Part shown: in pieces, positions 61,443-64,000 of the stretch
Layout of the letters: every line of letters begins with the position of its first letter
Position numbering within the stretch: the stretch's first letter is position 1
Source: Colias croceus
Lineage: Eukaryota; Arthropoda; Insecta; Lepidoptera; Pieridae
Assembly: GCF_905220415.1 (NCBI RefSeq)
Contig: NC_059551.1
Coordinates: forward strand, 6,024,001-6,088,000
DNA: 64,000 nt
Reading direction: 5' to 3'
Notes under the pieces: model-generated
What the model was told of the DNA's origin: nothing
What the model saw: only the letters and a program-made list of their open reading frames with translations
Database searches by the model: none
Position numbers and translations under genes: made by a program

Positions 61443-63626
61443 GTTTTTTGTCTCTTTCTGTGGGTGACCACGCTGGTTTGTAAATTCAGGATTTTTCGAA
61501 ATAGAAAAAACTAAAAATCATGGTCTATAAATAATAACGACATATATTTTTAACAGTAATTATATTATAATTACTGGTCAACTTACAAGAATTATCACCT
61601 TTATAGGTACATACAATTTTAATGGGTAGAGAATGATAGTTTTAAATAACGCTTGATAACTTTTGGCTACAAAGCTAGAATATTAACCGATATACATCAT
61701 TAACATCCTTTGTAAATAGAGGAAAGTTGTGTTTTGCATCAGATGCTGTTTACCAAATTGTAAGTTACTCAAATCTTCTTTTTAAACGCGTTGCTTCGAC
61801 GGGTCAACTTCAAGCCAAAAACATCAAAAAAAAACTGTTTATAATATGTTAATAGGTGTTTAATTACCAGAAATTTTTAAAATGACCCCGCCGTTGCTCA
61901 GTGCAAGTGCGACATCACCGTAAAAAGTTGTCTTTTAAATATCTGAATGCCCTTTTATCATTTTTAGTGGTTTCTTCTGCTACTATGAATTTCCGGGTTA
62001 TTTCGTCCAAATTGTGGCAGTCTGTAAAATTCTGATAATTAAACACCTATTTATTGGTTTTAATGATCATCATGTTAATAGAATTTTTGCACTTACCACA
62101 TTTAGATTTCAATTTTTCGATTGAAGCCTTCTGAATAATAAAATGAAATTTTCAGGGTAGCTAGTACCTGATAGATAGAGCAAGTTTTTAAAAACCAAAC
62201 GTAAAACTTTTTTTATGTGATTTTATTTTTTTACGGGCCCTTGAAGTGATGAACATACTGGGTAATTTTATCTTTCTTGACATTTAATTATTTTTTTATT
62301 CCATTCGAAGATCTAACAATAGTAAATGTTACCATACTGAATTGGCCTATCTTTCAGCTTAGCACACAAAAAAAATCAAGCATGTTCCGCAATAATTGAC
62401 GTCACCATGAGTGAAAATATCATCGTACTCGGCGATAGGTGAAAAAAAAAACGTCATAACTCCGAAAATACGAAAAATCGCATAACATACATGGGGGTGA
62501 TTCGGATAGCCCTCTAGATCCTCTACCTCCCAGCTTCCGTTCATCACTACTTTTTGGGACACCCTGTATACAATATTCGTTTGAAATAGAAAAAAAAATT
62601 GAAAGGGAAGGACAGGGGTGGAAGCTAGTACGGAATGAGTCAATCAAGTATCAAACGAGTAGGTTTGATAAGTATGTTCTGATTTTAATAGTTCTTCATT
62701 AACTTAGGTTTCAAAGATCTATTGGGAATTATTGATTGATAACTTGATAACTGTATAACTCTATAATTTTTCATTATGTGATTATTTGGAGCGAAAATTA
62801 ATTAATTTTGGAAAAGGAAGGGATGTAATAATATGAAATAATAAATATACATTGTCTCACGTACACCAATGGTGGGGATAGCTCATAGCTTTCAGTAGCT
62901 GTTATTAATCAGTCGACGGCCGATACCGGTAACAGGACTGGAATGGACGTATCCCCGCACTATTGAGTGTAATAGTATATTATATACGTACTGTAAGAAC
63001 AGTACACATTGAAGAATAGCTCACTGCACTAGTATCTGCGTTTTGCCTCCACCTAAAGATAAACAACGTTGTCCAGTACAGTAACTCGGGATTAAAGAAG
63101 CGTAGGAATGTTTCGTGTTTCGTAATTGGTTTCGTATTAGTCGTCGTTTATGCCTGATTTGTGTTTTTATTTTTCTGAGGCAGTTGTATATATTATTTAC
63201 ACCTTCTCACCGGTGAATGTTAAAAAACACAGAGGAGACACAGTGAACCTGTGTGAATCTTAACAAACGCCTGTGTTGGTTCGAAAGGCGACTAAGTTTT
63301 ACAAAAGCAATTGATGCCCTCTGCACTAACCAAGTAAAATAAGTAGGTTTTGGATTGGGGATGCTTTATTAAACTCTAGGTATAGAATAAGATGAAATTA
63401 TTTTAAAATTAGTCTAAAATTGTTAAATTAAATTGTTGTACAGGGATGCTTTGATGATGAATCATTCCAGACGATCTTTAAGATAAATCCACTCACTGTC
63501 TTTGTAGTTCTAGTAAGATATTTTTTTTTTCATAACTGTTTATTTTTATAATGTTAAATCAGTTTCATTCCAAATATTGAGATAAAAATTCTAGTTGCAC
63601 GCATTAGAGCTCTTACCATTGATATG
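61443..63626. other. No gene supported
   Basis: The stretch is mainly AT-rich. The end of a further repeat lies at about 62560-62630 (acaccctgtatac then ggggtggaagctagta). The 62850-63110 patch is less AT-rich and could hold a non-coding exon, but no frame or splice pair is convincing. Confidence 0.45.
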
Positions 63627-63797
63627 AGAGCTAGCGCGCAAGAGCAACTTTTGTCTCCGCAACTATTTTGTCTCTCCCGTCAACTCTATAGGAAGTTGCG
63701 TCGCTACGTGCGCGCACTTTCTTACTAGCCCATGGAGTTGATGGGATCTGAGACAAAATAGTTGCAGAGACAAAAGTTGCTCTTGCGCGCTAGCTCT
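63627..63797. mobile_element. 171-bp inverted-repeat element (MITE-like)
   Basis: Arms at 63627-63674 and 63750-63797 match over 48 bp with one mismatch (agagctagcgcgcaagagca to tattttgtctc), and weaker pairing continues inward (cccgtcaactc/gagttgatggg). There is no ORF and no obvious target duplication. It contains two GCGCGC runs. Confidence 0.75.
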
Positions 63798-64000
63798 AAC
63801 TATTTCATATTTGAAACTAGTAATAAATTGGAACCATCAAATATTATCAAAAGGTTTTGTCATACTATAATAAATATGACATTGTCAATCAAACTTATAA
63901 ATACGCAAAGTAAACAGTGTGGCGCGTGTATTAGTGTGGACTATGGCGCGAGTTTATTTCAAGCCGTATTTAGCAATGATATAATATATAGAAACAATAG

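Overview
The window looks like nuclear DNA from a moth or butterfly (Lepidoptera). The genes have GT-AG introns and the background is AT-rich. There are many short interspersed repeats ending in the motif gcgggcgaagccgcgggcgg, and many taggtacctac-like words, both familiar from lepidopteran genomes. Species cannot be named from the sequence alone.

Layout. (1) 0-4 kb: an intronless short-chain dehydrogenase/reductase (SDR) gene at 2462-3232 with a clear TATA box and poly(A) signals, flanked by old retroposon fragments. (2) 4.9-6.3 kb: a foldback element. (3) 9.5-15.35 kb: three consecutive same-strand genes reconstructed here from splice sites. Two encode secreted proteins with a complete 10-cysteine TIL (trypsin-inhibitor-like) domain. 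The third encodes an 811-residue secreted protein with a cysteine-reduced TIL-like module and a long low-complexity tail. (4) 15.5-30 kb: a gene-poor stretch holding a TA-flanked mariner-type MITE, a 1.9 kb hAT-type element with a perfect 8-bp target duplication, several retroposon fragments, and one small gene (29379-29570, 63 aa, probably with upstream non-coding exons). (5) 30.8-55.6 kb, minus strand: most of split ends (spen/SHARP/MINT). I could join 17 coding exons in frame into about 4048 residues. They run from a Ser/Thr-rich linker through three RRMs, a 9.4 kb giant exon and a C-terminal SPOC domain. The first RRM and the start codon are not visible, so the 5' end probably lies beyond the right edge. 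Its introns carry a Harbinger-like GC-rich element, a mariner MITE, two long foldback elements and a perfect 18-bp hairpin. (6) 55.6-64 kb: repeats only. These include a textbook nested insertion, a short retroposon with a 12-bp target duplication, and a 171-bp inverted-repeat element.

The genes do not form an operon. The clearest functional grouping is the TIL cluster, whose members share domain sequence and intron phase and probably arose by tandem duplication. Spen is a nuclear transcriptional corepressor. I found no CRISPR array, rRNA or complete tRNA gene; the one tRNA-like piece is a T-arm half inside a hairpin.
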